Shown in pieces: positions 11,520-22,561 of a DNA stretch of 64,000 nucleotides. The stretch comes from Adiantum capillus-veneris (lineage: Eukaryota > Streptophyta > Polypodiopsida > Polypodiales > Pteridaceae): NCBI GenBank assembly GCA_014529385.2, contig CM043969.1, positions 22,560,446 to 22,624,445 of the forward strand. Reading direction: 5' to 3'. The notes below the pieces were generated by a model. That model searched no databases. It was given only the letters and a program-made list of their open reading frames with translations, and was not told the origin of the DNA. The first letter of the stretch is position 1; the number at the start of each line of letters is the position of its first letter. The translations under genes and the position numbers were made by a program.

Positions 11520-12560
11520 ACCTCGTTGGGTGTTTACCGATCTACCATGAAGGGAGATGTCCATCACTATGTGAATGATTTCTCTCAGTGTAAAGAAAAA
11601 GCTTCCATACCCCATGCCACGCTATTCCACATTTCAGTCACACCCCAGTGGAGCAAATATCTTGTTGAGTATCTGACTAATAGAATATTCCCAGAAGACA
11701 TGAGTAAAAGACAAAAATAATCTATAGACACTAAGGTAGACAACTACACAATGATTGAAAACCAGCTCTATTGACGCGAAAAAGATTACAGCTCAGACTG
11801 TGTGACAATGAAGATGAATATCTTCCTATTATGGAACAAGCTCACACAAGTCTAGCAAGGGGGCACCTCTCTCACAAGAGCATGGCCAAGGCTATATTGA
11901 TGGCAGGCATTTGGTGGCCTACTTTATTTGTTAATGCAAAAGAGTTTTTTTTATGATGCGATGCATGTCAAACAAGCAGAGATGCCAACGAGAATGGATA
12001 ACATGCCATTGTGACCTGCACGTGTATTTGCTAAATGGGGTACAGACTTTGTAGGTCCAATACAACCACTAGCTTACAAAACTCAGACACAATATATTAT
12101 TGTGGAAACACATTACTTAACCAAGTGGGCTGAGGCACAAGCCACCCGGAAGAATGATGCTATAACCACTCCTACATTCCAGTACAAATGCGTCTTTACT
12201 AGATACGGACTTTCTATTGAACTTGTGAGTGATCACGAATTGCATTTCCTCAATTGCATGATAGAACATCTACTATATGAGTTCATGGTAATCCATAACA
12301 AATCTCAACCTTGCCACCCCCAAGCAAATGGTCATGTAGAATATACAAACAAAATTTTGAGCTTTGGTAACCAAAGTTGTTAGTTCAGGTAGAATAGACT
12401 AGGAAATGCATCTTCACTCTGCCTTATGCCCTTATCAAGTTTCCTTTAAAACGGCTTTGAACACAACTCCTTTTAATTTGGTCTATGGCCTGGATGCAAT
12501 ATTGCCAATGGAATTCTTATTACCCACACTCAGAGTTGCAAACTGAGTTCAAATGGAAAG
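11520..12560 (+). pseudogene. Gypsy integrase remnant
   Basis: The H2C2 zinc-binding block is visible at 11840-11975 (AHTSLARGHLSHKSMAKAI, WWPTLF, then CDACQ across a stop). The catalytic core follows: GPIQPLAYKTQTQYIIV, where the first catalytic position is His in VETHYLTKWAEA (usually Asp); SDHELHFLN with the second Asp; and HPQANGHVEYTNK with the Glu. After a break at 12380 the core end reads FNLVYGLDAILPMEF. Integrase inserts the cDNA. Loss of the first Asp plus several stops show it is dead. The C-terminal beta-barrel region continues to about 12850. Confidence 0.8.
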
Positions 12561-12999
12561 GGCATATGTTTTTCAGAATGACTCGAGGGCTTAGAGCGCC
12601 TATATGAACAACATTTAACAGTCTTTTTCCAGATACACGCACAAAAACAGAAATAAAAATAGCTCTTTGACTCGCATTTGATTATCGTAAAGTTTTTACA
12701 CTAGGGGATTTAGTCCTAGTATACTCATGGAAACAACATATACCCAAGTTCAAGAAAAAAAGACATGGTCCTTTTTTCATTGAAGATGTTTCACCAAGTG
12801 GGGCTATCAAGTTAGCCATCGTAGATGGAGAAACCATGGGAAACTAGATTAGTGGAAGTCGACTCCAAATACAACCTTCCCTTAACTAATCAACTTCTAT
12901 AGAGAATGCATGCATCCAAGGAAAGGAAGATTAAACAAAAATAGGTAATTGAGGAGGCTCAAGAAGAAGCTCGCATTTGCATTCTAAGACAGAAAGCTA

Positions 13000-13440
13000 C
13001 AAGACAAAATGTTCTCCAAGCTGTACCACTCAGTCCTCTCCACATTCAACCCTTAGCAGAGGATGAGGTTGAGACTGATGATGAGTGGTTAGATGGTATT
13101 GATATGCAAATCAATATGAATCTAAACGATGATTACAAAGTCAAAGCTTTAGCAGATACAGGAGCCCGAGTCAATGCCATCAACTATTCCACTTATCGCA
13201 AAGCAACTACTCAACCACTTGAGTATTGTCAAGCAACTGTCAAGGGCTTCAACAAGAGTGTCACTCCATTTAGAGACAATCAAATTGAATATTATGGTTC
13301 ATGGACTCTCTTGCCCGCATGTTTCACAAAAAAAAGGACCAAATAATAAATCTAGGAGTCATTTATTATTTTTTGCGTATAGGATGGAATTTTTTGAGCA
13401 ACTAGGTAAATTTTCCTTTAATTTTTCTACTAATAGCTAA
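13000..13440 (+). pseudogene. Retropepsin-like domain downstream of integrase
   Basis: After the integrase C-terminal region the frame reads through an acidic stretch (AEDEVETDDEWLDGID) into ALADTGARVNAINYSTY, the DTG-A active-site loop of an aspartic protease, with about 60 following residues. Gypsy elements normally have a single protease before RT. This is therefore either the start of a second, juxtaposed element or an element with a duplicated or relocated protease. The frame is open from 13104 to 13346 and ends in a poly-A-rich frameshift area. Confidence 0.5.
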
Positions 13441-13691
13441 TAAAAGCCAAGAGAATAAAAGCATAATGAGCATGAATGTCAGAATGGGATTCTGATTTCA
13501 AACGCAAAATCTCAAAGTTCAATGGAAGAGCCAAAAAAGTTTTGAAGCAAATCCACTCAGAAAAACTCGGCATCCACTCCAACTCACTAATCATCTGGAG
13601 AAGAATGCAACAAAAAGGTCCATGGATGTCAATTTCCAAAGATTTTTTGATGCGGGAGTACATTGTAAGACCTATTAGGCTCATCTAGTAG

Positions 13692-13990
13692 GCATTGGAA
13701 AGGGGGTGTCTAAAAAGTCCAGGTATGAATAATCCCTTAGGCCCTCGGGAGGGTCACTTAATAATTATGTGACTATCATATGAGTGCAACAGAAGGGGTT
13801 ATTAAATTTCTTTTTTTTCTCACATTTTTACATACAAAAGGGTACCATACAATGGAATTGGGGAGAAACTTTAAAGATTGAATAGAAAATGGGTGTATTT
13901 TATTCATCCAAAGGTCACAAATAAGGAGTTTTAAAAATAGTCCTTGAACGCATGTGATATACAAAATCTATACGCAATGATGCCCCAAGC
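13692..13990 (+). other. Possible polypurine tract and 3' LTR start
   Basis: GGCATTGGAAAGGGGG is followed directly by TGTCTAAAAAGTCC, which looks like a polypurine tract abutting a 5'-TG LTR end at 13707. No second copy of this LTR was found in the window, so the call rests on position (after integrase) and composition only. Confidence 0.3.
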
Positions 13991-14036
13991 TTGGGCCACA
14001 TTTCCTCTCATTTTCTTTCTAGACTTTAGAGGCAGA

Positions 14037-15097
14037 GCTCCAAGCTGTGGATTTTGGCAACCTTCCACACTCTCCTACACCCTATTTGTCTGCTCTTACT
14101 CATTCCATCCATGAGGGGTAAGTTCCTAACTATGTCTAGAAGCATTTTAAATATCACATTGTCAACCACACGAGCAGTAGGACGCACAGATACATAGAAC
14201 TCCATATTGCACCAAAAGTGAACTAGAGGCTCTTCACTATTAGGGCAACATGTTGCTAGGGTCAAAGATGCAAAAAGTCTCAAAAAAACTAACCTAGTAT
14301 CTTCGATGCACCAAAGATAGAAGACCCAAACTAAAGCACCCTGAACACCTTCATCAAGTTTGGGATAGTGGACCAATGAATAGGATGCTACCCTACAAGG
14401 TTCACTCATCCACCTCTGGAGCTCCAAAGAAGAAAACCATGAAGGAAAAATTTGTTGAGATATCACCATACTAGTTAGAAGAAGGCTCCCTCAAGGAAGC
14501 AAATGTTCACATGGCTGTCAGAAGAACATCTTGAAGTAAACATGTCACTATATACCATGGCTCATTCAAAAGTGCATATGATCTAAAGTGGAAGTTCAAA
14601 TGTTTCCAAAGGAATCTCAAGATCTTGTTAAAGAAGAGGTAGTCATGCCACTTTGGGAAAGAATTGGCCTTAAAGACTACCTTGAAATGGAGCCTTGTGG
14701 TGTAGACTACAAGGGGGCTTCTGAGCTCCTTTAGAGAATTACAGAATAACAAAGGGAATGAATCTCCAATAGAGGTGCACATCACAGAAGACTGGGTTGT
14801 TGAATCCGTAAGCCTGCAAAGAGGAGGAAAACCTGTGAGGACACAAGGTTGCCTAGAACTGACATTCTCACCAGCTGCTCAACCTTCTTCTTTGATCTAA
14901 ATGAAAGAGGGATAGGGTGGGCACATAGTCTCTATCATCATCATTCTCACTTCACTGCTAAAAGACCTCCGAGATACATAGTTCCAAATCATGTCGTGGC
15001 ATCCACATTCATAGAGGCCTCAAAGCGAGACGGCAAAAAAATGGAAATCATCTCCAAAAAGAATCAAGATTTAATGCAAACACCCAATGAAAGATGA
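14037..15097 (+). pseudogene. Multiply frameshifted unknown coding region
   Basis: Protein-like segments switch between all three plus frames: a block around 14505-14590, one around 14590-14700 (PKESQDLVKEEV, then YLEMEPCGVDYKGASELL), one at 14745-14870 (NNKGNESPIEVHITEDWVVE) and one open frame at 14849-15097 (FFFDLNERGIGWAHSLYHHH, later PPRYIVPNHVVASTFIEASK). The pattern is that of a single old gene with many indels, not separate genes. I do not recognise the family; it may be an accessory protein of a gypsy-type element. The long minus-strand frame over 14026-14469 is probably antisense shadow. Confidence 0.35.
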
Positions 15098-15129
15098 AAA
15101 GGGCAATCCTCGGGCTGGCTTATAACATC

Positions 15130-17174
15130 TCTATCATAAAGAATAACGGCAACAAGAGCAGGCAAAGGCACAAGAAGAAGGCGATACACCACCTAGAGAG
15201 TATTCACCCAAAGAACCAGTCAACCCTATTGTAGAAGTTCCACATTTCTCTCCTTCAAGTGCACCACCATAGTTGGAGGACACAACACAACCACAACCAC
15301 AACCACAACCAGAGTAAACCACTTCCATTACTCACAATATGGAACCAAAAATAGAACCACCCAAAGAAACTATCAATGAGCAAGAGCATGAACCAGCTAG
15401 CCCAATAGAAACACCAAATCCTCAAGCCAACCATCCAGATGAGCCAATCATTGAGGCTCATGACACAAAGATGGATCAACCTAAAGTGAGCAACACAAGA
15501 AGAATGGGGAATCTAGGGGACATCGATGAAGATGCCCAGTATGCACATGATGTTGTGGAAAAAATGAAAGACGGGATCTATGCTAGTCACCAACAACTTC
15601 ATAGCATGTATAGGTGAATGTGGCTCTTAGATGGAAGGCTTAACACGCATGTTTTGTCTAATCATACAAAGAAGCCATGGAATTCAAAGAAAAGGAATTG
15701 GTTGAACTAACTACAAAGTCAATAGTGGATTTGGAAGCTCTCCAGACAAGGAATCAGCAGCAAGAACAAGTCACAAGAACCACCTTAGCTCTACAAGAGT
15801 CCGCTTCAACAATCAACATGCTACAAATTCAGATCAACATTGCAAATAATCAGTTGGCACAATCAGAAGCCAGGCCAAGAGAAAACTACATTGCTAAACC
15901 AAATTAAGGACAACCCTATAGTATCCACACTACATGGTACAGATCAGGCATATAAAGAAGTGGAACAAAAAGTTAGACCTTCTTGAGATGTAGCTGAAGT
16001 TAGAGAAAATGCAGAGAAGAGAGATCTCCATTCGGTTTATGCAGCAAGATGAGAGATATCAATAGAAAATAGAGCCACTAAATACAAAATTGAGCAAAGC
16101 TCAAGCAACCGCCACGACACAGGCCACCACAGCAAAGGAAGGACAAGTAGATTCAGCAATCCAAGACAAAGATACCCTACAATTTATGGATTTTGAAGCA
16201 GCAGCCATCGGAGAGGGCAATCTTCCCGAGCTAGATATTTCTCATGATGAAGCTGGACTCTCCGTCCAACAAAAAATCTTAACTACTACTGAGGAAGAAG
16301 TAACATTATCAAAAAAAAGGTGGAAGAGGAGACACATACCATCTAAAAGGAATCCATGCAGTGGGAAGAGTGGATATTGCATTCCATCAATGTCAACCTC
16401 CTCACACCACCAGATATCAATGAGGCATGGCACAAACAAGCTCTACCCTTTCCTCTCATCAAATTTGAAGTACTCCAAATCAAAGAGAGATCACTCAAAG
16501 ATTTCGAAGTTGAGCCAACACTGCAACATCCCATATGGTAGGAGATCTGGTTGAACCAACACCCAAGGTATTTGATCTTGTATAAAAATGTGCCAATTCA
16601 TATCAAACAAGCTCATGTGTAGTGCCCCGTACCAAGAGTTCAAAGTTGGCAGCAACATTTTCTCCTCCATTAAAAGCGGCCTACTTGGCTCAACTACCCA
16701 AGGTTTCCACCCCTTTCAAATAATCAACCCACAGAGGACTACATGGTGGAAAGACTGTCCTTGACCAGCTGTTTTGTGGAATTCTAGATTTAGCATGCAT
16801 CATGCTGGTAAATATTGCCAAAATGCTTCTAACTTGTTTTTGCAGACTTTTCACTGTGCAGAGCAAACAAACGTAGCATGGATGTCCTTTCTCAAAGGTG
16901 CCAAGGCTTATGCTATGATTTATCAAGCCAACCCTCCAAAGAAGTGTTTCATGTATTTTATGCTCGGGTGATGTATCTAACATCCTCCTACATGAAGACA
17001 TTTAAAGAAGCATTCTACACGGGTTTCTTCACTTATTGGTCCAAGATATTTGGCCCCATCATCACCAATTTGTTGGCCAGATTTGTCATTTACTCCCTAG
17101 TTGAGCAAATAAATACAGTAACCATGCCGTTTATGTCCACTAAATATAAAGAACTCTGCCTCAGATACCAATAA
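15130..17174 (+). pseudogene. Broken coiled-coil accessory protein, continuing the previous region
   Basis: Frame 15339-15617 is Pro/Glu-rich and ends in an alpha-helical segment. Frame 15677-15907 is a clear coiled coil rich in Gln, Leu and Glu (RNQQQEQVTRTTLALQES). After 16090-16554 and stop-laden stretches, frame 16878-17174 shows hydrophobic and aromatic residues (FYTGFFTYWSKIFGPIITNLL). It lies just upstream of a polypurine tract at 17306, the position of a third ORF in some gypsy elements, so an accessory or envelope-like role is conceivable but unproven. Numerous stops and frameshifts are present. Confidence 0.35.
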
Positions 17175-17204
17175 GGTCTCAAAAAGAAGGAACAAAGGAT
17201 AGCA

Positions 17205-17280
17205 ACAAGGAAGCCCGACCACTACTTTGTTCCCTAAGTAGGAGCGACAAGGAAGCCCGACCCAACTACTTAGTTCCCTA
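17205..17280. repeat. Short imperfect tandem duplication
   Basis: The unit AGGAAGCCCGACC followed by an A/C/T stretch and TTCCCTAAGTAG occurs twice (about 17208 and 17243). The motif TAGTTCCCTAAGTAGTTG contains small inverted repeats. Confidence 0.7.
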
Positions 17281-17305
17281 AGTAGTTGTGTCATGGATGA
17301 CACAG

Positions 17306-17830
17306 GCAAGGAGGGGGGGAATGTTAGAGAACAAGAGCTAGAGAAAGAGAATCAAAAGGGGTGCCAGTCATTTTTTAAAAGCCAATCAAGTGTATCAAAT
17401 CCCTTTGTATCACTGAAAAAACTGCAAAGTCCAAAGCCGTTGTAATATTATTGATTTCCAATGAGTTTAAAGGGATTGAGGGCCTCCAAGTTTGAAATCA
17501 TATATAGTTTCTAAGCTTTGTGTTGAGCCCAAATAGCCTGAAATTTATTCTTTAAGCCTTGGCTAAGGTATAAAAGCCAACTTTTGTAATTAAAACCTTA
17601 GTTTTTGGATAATGGAAGTGAGCATTTGCTGCAGAATCTCAACATGAGTCTACTGTTTCTTTGATTCTTTGTTTATCTATCGCACGATGTTTCATTGCTA
17701 TTCCAAGCATACCAACAAGTTTGCAGGTGAAAGCTCTTCCATTCATCGTAAGTTTCTTGTGATCAAAGTGTGATTTTAGTCGTGTTGTCTACAAGCTGAT
17801 TTTTCTCCTATTCACCATACACTCACCAAA
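17306..17830 (+). other. Polypurine tract and probable solo or 3' LTR
   Basis: AGGCAAGGAGGGGGGGAA is followed by TGTTAGAGAACAAGAGC at about 17322, the form of a plus-strand priming site abutting an LTR. About 250 bp further GTATAAAAGCC (about 17571) resembles an LTR TATA box, followed by TGTAATTAAAACC as a possible processing region. The 3' boundary is uncertain, and no matching 5' copy was found. Confidence 0.45.
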
Positions 17831-18599
17831 ATTGGTTTTTGACCTTAGGAATAGGTAGAGCACGTCTAGAGGAAGCTGTAGAGTGCTTCGGCTGCCAAAG
17901 TTGAGTGACCTAAAATAGGTTGTCTATCTTAGGTGCAAATTTTTTCGAGTGTAAAAAATGATATTTGAGTATACAGGAGTGTTAAGGGTACTCTACTCAT
18001 GCTAGGCATAAAGCTTCATTGCATTCAGAGACTCGTAGCTACACTAAATTATGGAAACAAGCTTGCGATAAGGAAAGTAGATTATAATTTTTGACACAAA
18101 TTTGAGACTAAGATAGGTAGGAACGGCTTAGACTTGGGCTTTCTGAGAGATTAGCTACCTCTTGTAGCCACCATGCACTACTCAGGTTAGCTACATCCCA
18201 CAGATTGACATTTTGTGTCTGTGGTTTATCACTTTGCTAGCATCAACATGGTGAGGCTTGCCAGCCGACTAGTAGAGGGGTCCAACGTTGTGGCCAAGAA
18301 GATAAGGACGGACATCAAAATCTATATAGTACAACTGCAAGATTTGAAACCAAATTCCAATTAATGATGAAAAGGTGAAGGAGTTGGAAGCTGAGCTTAC
18401 AACAAACTAATGCATGCTACAACACCTAGGGGTCACTGAGGACATAAAAAATCTCCAAATGGAGCTTCAGCAGGAGTAGGTATGGTAAATTCTCCTTGGT
18501 CCTAGCTTGTTTATTTGACTAGGGACGCCTATGTTTTACATTAGGGCATTTAGGTACAACTGATACTTGATTGGTAGTTGTGTAACACATTTTGGTAAT

Positions 18600-19980
18600 A
18601 CATCTTGCAATTTTGGATTGTGCCTATAATTGAAGGTTTGCCTTGTACATCAACATCCTCGGGGTCTTTGGTGCATACAATACTCTTTGGCACTATTGAC
18701 TACTATAGGATAGGCTTTGGTACCTTTCCATGGTCTCCTTGGTATTTATAAACACTACCCCAACTAGTTTTGGTATGACTTCTACCTAACTTTGGTAGTT
18801 TACTTTGTCTTTCTACTACCTTGAGGATTCCTTGATATACTACCAATCATAGCTTTCTCTAGGATTGCATTGGGTCTCCCTGGTCCTTGGTGCATACAAT
18901 ATTGGTTTGTACTTTTAATGATTGTAGGGCTGTCTCAGATACTTTTCCATGGTCTCTTTGGTATTTATAGGTATTGCATCCAGCTATATTTGGTATTGCT
19001 TCTAGCTAGATTTGGTATTTTACTTTGTCTTGGAAATACCTGGGTACTTAGACATCTAGGAGGGTACTGTCTTGGTGCTTCCTTGCTATAGTACCAAATC
19101 TAGCTTTTGTAGAAAATTCCTTGGTATGTTCTTGGTCTCTTTGGTGCATAAGTACCCTTGGACTCTTTGGTACCTTTTTGGTAGTTTTTGTGGGTATTTT
19201 TGGTCCTTTGCATTGTTTTGGTAGTGCCTTGGACCTTATCATTGTAGGATGGGACCGCTTTGGTACCTCCTTGGCATAGTGCCAATTGTTTAGTCTTGGT
19301 ACCTTTCCATAGTCTCTTTGGTAGTTTTTAATTCGTGCTTTCTAGTATTTATGGCAGTGGCTCTAGTTGCCTTGGTGCTCCCTTGATATACCACCTATCA
19401 TAGATTTATTCACAACTACCTTGGTCTTTGGTGCATAAAATGTTGTTTGGTACTTTTAATGATTGTAGGGTTATCTCGGGTACTTTTCCATGTTCTCTTT
19501 GGGATTTATAGGTACTGCATCCAACTATAATCAGTATTTCTTCTAGCTAGCTTTGGTATGTCTAATTTACCTTGGAAGTGCCGCGATAATTAGACATCTA
19601 GGATGGTGCTCCCTTGGTGCTTCCCTATTTTAGTACCAGATCTAGCTTTGACTAGAAGATACCTTTGTATTTTTTTTATCTTTGGTGCATACATTACCCT
19701 TGAACTCTTAGGTAGAGCTTTTGGTAGGTTTTGTAGGTAGTTTTGTTCCTTTTCTTTGTTTTGGTAGTGCCTTGGACCTTATCATTGTACGATTAGAATG
19801 CCTTGGTAATTCCTTCGCATAGTGCCAATCGGTTAGTCTTGGTACCTTTTCATAATCGCTTGGATCGTTTTTAACTCCTGCCTTCTACTATTTTTGGTAT
19901 TGTCTCTAGCAAATTTTTGTACTAGTGCCTAGTTACTACCTTGGTACTTTTCTTGGTAGTCTTATTGGTTTCGAATATAG
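18600..19980. repeat. About 540-bp tandem repeat in a putative intron
   Basis: The block ACTTTTAATGATTGTAGGG recurs at 18911 and 19452 (541 bp apart), and TTTTGGTAGTGCCTTGGACC at 19216 and 19759 (543 bp apart). A partial earlier unit is seen from about 18600 (TTGATATACTACC...ATCATAG matches 19384). About 2.5 diverged copies. Each is dense in TTGGTA / GGTACC words, which suggests the unit itself arose from a shorter repeat. Confidence 0.85.
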
Positions 19981-21199
19981 GTAGCAAGTCCAAATCTTCA
20001 TGGGTATTGCCGGTGCAATGATTGATATTTTGTGTGCAATGTCTAGTGTATGGTGTGTTCTATGAGATTGATTATTTTTCTTTTGTTAACAGACACAACA
20101 TGACAAGCTGGAGGCCTCCTCCAAGAAGGGAAAAGTCCATTTCCAATTTGTGAATGGGATGCTCAAGGAAGTGAAGCAGGGAAAGAAGTTCACCCTCTTC
20201 CCTAGGCCACCCCTTGTAGATATTGACAAAATAATCCATGTGTTTGGCACGTGTGCTGCATGCCGGGAGTATCTAGAGGCATCCCTCGGGGGGTTCACCG
20301 TTCAGTACCCCACTATATAATGTGTGTTCGGGGGGTATTATAAAAACCCTCTTTTAACATGTCTGAATGAATAAAATGACCCCTTATTTAAGGAATTTTT
20401 TTCAAAATTGAAGATAAAAATCTATTATTTTAATGTCTCTATTAAATTGCCTAAATTTTTTGCATTTTAAAACCCCTACTTTTGAACTCACGTTATCCAT
20501 TAATAAGATTACATATTGCACCCCCTTGAGAGGTGGTGTATGTTGTGGGCAGCTTCATGTTAGAGTGCAATCATCAATACCACCCTCTCTGCTTCAGTGC
20601 ACATTTTCACACTGGTGGCACATGTGTGAAAGAGGGGTGTGGCAAGGTAATTCCTATAATGGCTCTGTTTTCAGTACTTTGAGGCTTACTATGTTGATTC
20701 AATGAGTCATTTTTCATTGTGCAGATGAGGAAGATGTGACATATGCAAGCCAAGATGTGCAAGGAGCAGACACAATGGGTGTGAAGAATGGTGGGCCTTG
20801 ACCAGAAAAGTTTTTTGTAAAGGATGTGAAGGACCTTGCTAGTATGGAATGAGTTCAAGACCTCCTCATGGACTTGGAATATGGATGGAGGAAGGAGAAA
20901 ATGGAGGTGTAGTATGTATACACAATGGGTGATTGCCAAGGAATGGTTACTGCTATGGAGAAGAGGGAGTTAAGTCCAGGATAGTGTTGGAATGAATACT
21001 GGTAAGGCCTCCACAATGGACGTCAACAAGACACAAGACAATCAAACCAAGTTTGATGAACCCTCTATAATTAATGAGGTGCTACTAACTACAACTGCGG
21101 CCGTGGCAGGGCAGGGTGTTGTTGAAGAGAATGTCCGCAGGGAGCGGCCGATGGTGTTAAGAAAGCGGATAGTAGTAAGGATGGTGCTAAAGATGGAAC

Positions 21200-21330
21200 T
21201 GCTTAGAAAGATGTAAACAAGAAAACGTTTAGGATAAGGTATTGATTTTATTGATGTGGAAATGCTTAGAAAGATGTAAACAAGAAAAATTTTAGGATAA
21301 GGTGATTGATTTTATTGATGTGGATATGGA
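21200..21330. repeat. 65-bp tandem duplication
   Basis: TGCTTAGAAAGATGTAAACA, then AAGAAAA, TTTAGGATAAGGT and GATTTTATTGATGTGGA occur twice in a row with a few differences. It lies within the pseudogene exon region and disrupts its frame. Confidence 0.85.
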
Positions 21331-22561
21331 CGCTACTGATCTTGAGAAGGTTGTCAGTGCGATGCCAACATCTATTAAGTGATTTCACCTTGCCTGACTG
21401 CTTGTCTGTAGTAGGAAGAAAGAACATCCATGGACATGCCAACAAGTCCCATGCTTACAAACTTTAGCTTATAATGCCTACCCTTGTAATTGACAGTCTG
21501 TGTCTTGATGTCATGCACTAAGATTTTAGTCTGCATCTATTACCATATGTTTTAAGTACAGGTTACATTTTCCTTCTTATATTATGCTCTCTTGTGGTAG
21601 ACTTTCCTTTTATCTTTGAATTGACCATGTAAGTAAGTTGTTGTAGGATCTTCATTGTGTGCTAATCAACTCAATATATTATTGGCATAGTAGAAATTGG
21701 TCCTGGTGGCTAAAGGAAAAATAAGCTGACATAAAGTTGCCAAAAGATGTTATGGCTATAGGAAGGAAACTGAATTTATTTGATGTGAATAGTGTGCTCT
21801 TAAAGAGCTACAACCAACCACCATCGAACATGCAGTTCTTCCACCTCCCAACAGAGGTGAGACCATTTTATATCTTTGAGGTCAAGAGTTATGGTGTGTG
21901 ACCAGGCCGGATGCAGAGGATGTTCTTGGAAAGTTGTGCAAGCAAGCAGATATTATGATATGGTCCTATTTTAGAAAAGAAAAGATAATTCACTTTTGGG
22001 AGCATGCTTGCCATAATATCTTAGTAAACGAGTGGTCAAAGACATACGTCTAACCCTCTTCTTGTCTCATGCTGATTACCAATGTGTACTGTCATTAAAT
22101 CTTCTTAACTTTCCCATACTCTTACAGATGTGTTCAGCCAAGACAATTGTGAGATGTGGCTACTCAACACCCTTGATTTCCCATGTGTGTTAGTGGATTT
22201 TGGTGATAATCTTGTTGCATAGAATCTGCTAAGGTCAGTGTGGTCAAAATACACGTTGTATAATGTCAGCACTACCATACTTGTAGATGACTGTAGATAT
22301 AAGTCTCTTAAAAATGACTATAAGAAGTATCTGGCCATTTGGTCATATGAGTCTTCTTACCTTGATCCCTACTACACCTTATACCTCAGGAACTTGGTCA
22401 AGCCTTGGCCGGACGGCTGGATTTTTGCTCCCTACCCAATAGCATATAGCATTCAACACCGACTCTTTGATGTAGAAGACGACGTTAGCCCTCTCGTTGC
22501 TCATTATTTCATTCAGCAAGAGGAATATGTTGATCACTTTGACCCCCCTCTCAACCCATGA

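Larger units (their letters stand above)
18247..22561 (+). pseudogene. Multi-exon pseudogene: coiled coil plus FCP1/NIF-like phosphatase domain
   Basis: Exon 1 (about 18247-18479) starts ATGGTGAGGCTTGCC and encodes a helical segment with stops. A GT at 18480 could be the donor. The acceptor TTTTCTTTTGTTAACAG at 20076-20092 precedes an open exon with FQFVNGMLKEVKQGKK and DIDKIIHVFGTCAACREYL. A further acceptor-like CAG stands before 20726. The final part (about 21765-22561) matches the FCP1-homology (NIF) phosphatase fold: KLNLFDVNSVLL (the D-x-D site, here D-V-N), TRPDAEDVLGKLCKQADIMIWS, then after a likely intron (about 22040-22128) TILVDDCRYKSLKND (the VDD-S/C-Y-K motif). FCP1-type proteins dephosphorylate Ser in nuclear proteins. 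In-frame stops occur in most exons. Grouping all exons into one gene is inference. Confidence 0.55.

Noticed and set aside
14026-14469. 147-codon minus-strand open frame
   Set aside because: Lies antisense to the plus-strand protein-like region and shows no recognisable motif.
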